Positions 59,575 to 59,767 of a stretch of DNA of 59,767 bases are shown one piece after another. The DNA is taken from positions 1 to 59,767 of the forward strand of contig JAFVDH010000031.1 of NCBI GenBank assembly GCA_017478515.1. Reading direction: 5' to 3'. The stretch's first letter is position 1. Every line of letters begins with the position of its first letter. Source of the stretch: a bacterium (GTDB lineage: Bacteria; Cyanobacteriota; Vampirovibrionia; Gastranaerophilales; Gastranaerophilaceae). Under the pieces are notes generated by a model. The model saw only the letters and a list, made by a program, of their open reading frames with translations, was not told the DNA's origin and ran no database searches. Made by a program: the position numbers and the translations under genes.

Positions 59575-59733
59575 ATGAGAATTTATGGGGCGAAATTTGC
59601 AAGTTTGGCATTCTTACCCAACAGAACTCTCAAACACAGTAATAGATTAAAAGGCAATTTATTTAAAGAAAAATACTTAAATAAGTATAAGGAAAATTAT
59701 ATTAAAGAAAAAGCATTTCTTGTTGATGGCTGA
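59575..59733 (+). CDS. Small basic protein, 52 residues, tentative
   Basis: Starts 3 bp after the TPR gene: MRIYGAKFASLAFLPNRTLK, then a Lys-rich region to TGA at 59731-59733. There is no good ribosome binding site, but it could be coupled to the upstream stop. It resembles no family; chance remains possible. Confidence 0.35.
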   Translation: MRIYGAKFASLAFLPNRTLKHSNRLKGNLFKEKYLNKYKENYIKEKAFLVDG

Positions 59734-59745
59734 AAGAAAGGCATC

Positions 59746-59767
59746 ATGGTTCTTTTGAACACATTGT
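59746..59767 (+). CDS. Possible start of a gene cut by the window end
   Basis: AAAGG lies 6 bp before ATG 59746, and the frame (MVLLNTL) is open to the end. Seven codons are too few to judge. Confidence 0.25.

Overview
The window is AT-rich, densely coded bacterial DNA from a Gram-negative fermentative anaerobe. A Gastranaerophilales-type (Melainabacteria/Vampirovibrionia) member of the Cyanobacteria lineage is my best inference. It rests on the mix of an LptD-like OstA protein and a DUF4330 protein (both familiar from Cyanobacteria), LPS heptose and O-antigen genes, flagellar rod genes, [FeFe] hydrogenases with AdhE, and no photosynthesis or respiration genes. UGA is a stop codon. No database search was possible, so the taxonomy is inference.

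Layout. 1-2.5 kb: small helical and Gly/Ser-rich proteins without signal peptides, resembling secreted or secretion-associated accessory proteins. 2.9-16.5 kb: a housekeeping block of tig-clpP-clpX, polA, fliI, lspA, rluD, yidC and queA, with several secreted or membrane unknowns between them. 16.6-17.2 kb: a Fic AMP-transferase. 17.3-29.2 kb: mostly envelope biogenesis (O-antigen ligase, DUF4330, heptose kinase, lytic transglycosylase, LptD-like protein, M23 peptidase), with pgi and trxB in the middle. 29.3-35 kb: a STAND/TPR protein, rsmG, and a flagellar rod operon (flgF/G-like x2, flgB, flgC). 35.2-35.5 kb: three tRNA genes. 36-38.9 kb: a GT39 transferase and a coiled-coil protein.

39.2-49 kb is a redox and fermentation island. 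One operon runs rex, [2Fe-2S] protein, sensory-type [FeFe] hydrogenase with FeS and PAS domains, SpoIIE-type phosphatase, second [2Fe-2S] protein, group-B-type [FeFe] hydrogenase. Next to it lie adhE, a divergent iron alcohol dehydrogenase, and mscL. The likely logic is that NADH/NAD+ (Rex) and H2 or redox state (sensory hydrogenase plus phosphatase) set the balance between H2 and ethanol as electron sinks.

49.5-50.3 kb holds the most striking feature: two complete tandem units and a third, degenerate one. Each encodes on the minus strand a 28-residue hydrophobic peptide (truncated in unit 3), with a strong Shine-Dalgarno buried in a leader stem. Opposite lies a short plus-strand RNA with its own promoter and terminator. 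This is the architecture of a type I toxin-antitoxin system.

50.5-59.8 kb: a long coiled-coil protein whose promoter resembles that of the 37.8 kb gene, an HNH-like protein, gdhA, a candidate free-standing small RNA, prfB with its programmed +1 frameshift, a PilZ-YcgR-like protein and a TPR protein. Three copies of a MITE-like hairpin repeat and two copies of another palindromic repeat are scattered between genes.
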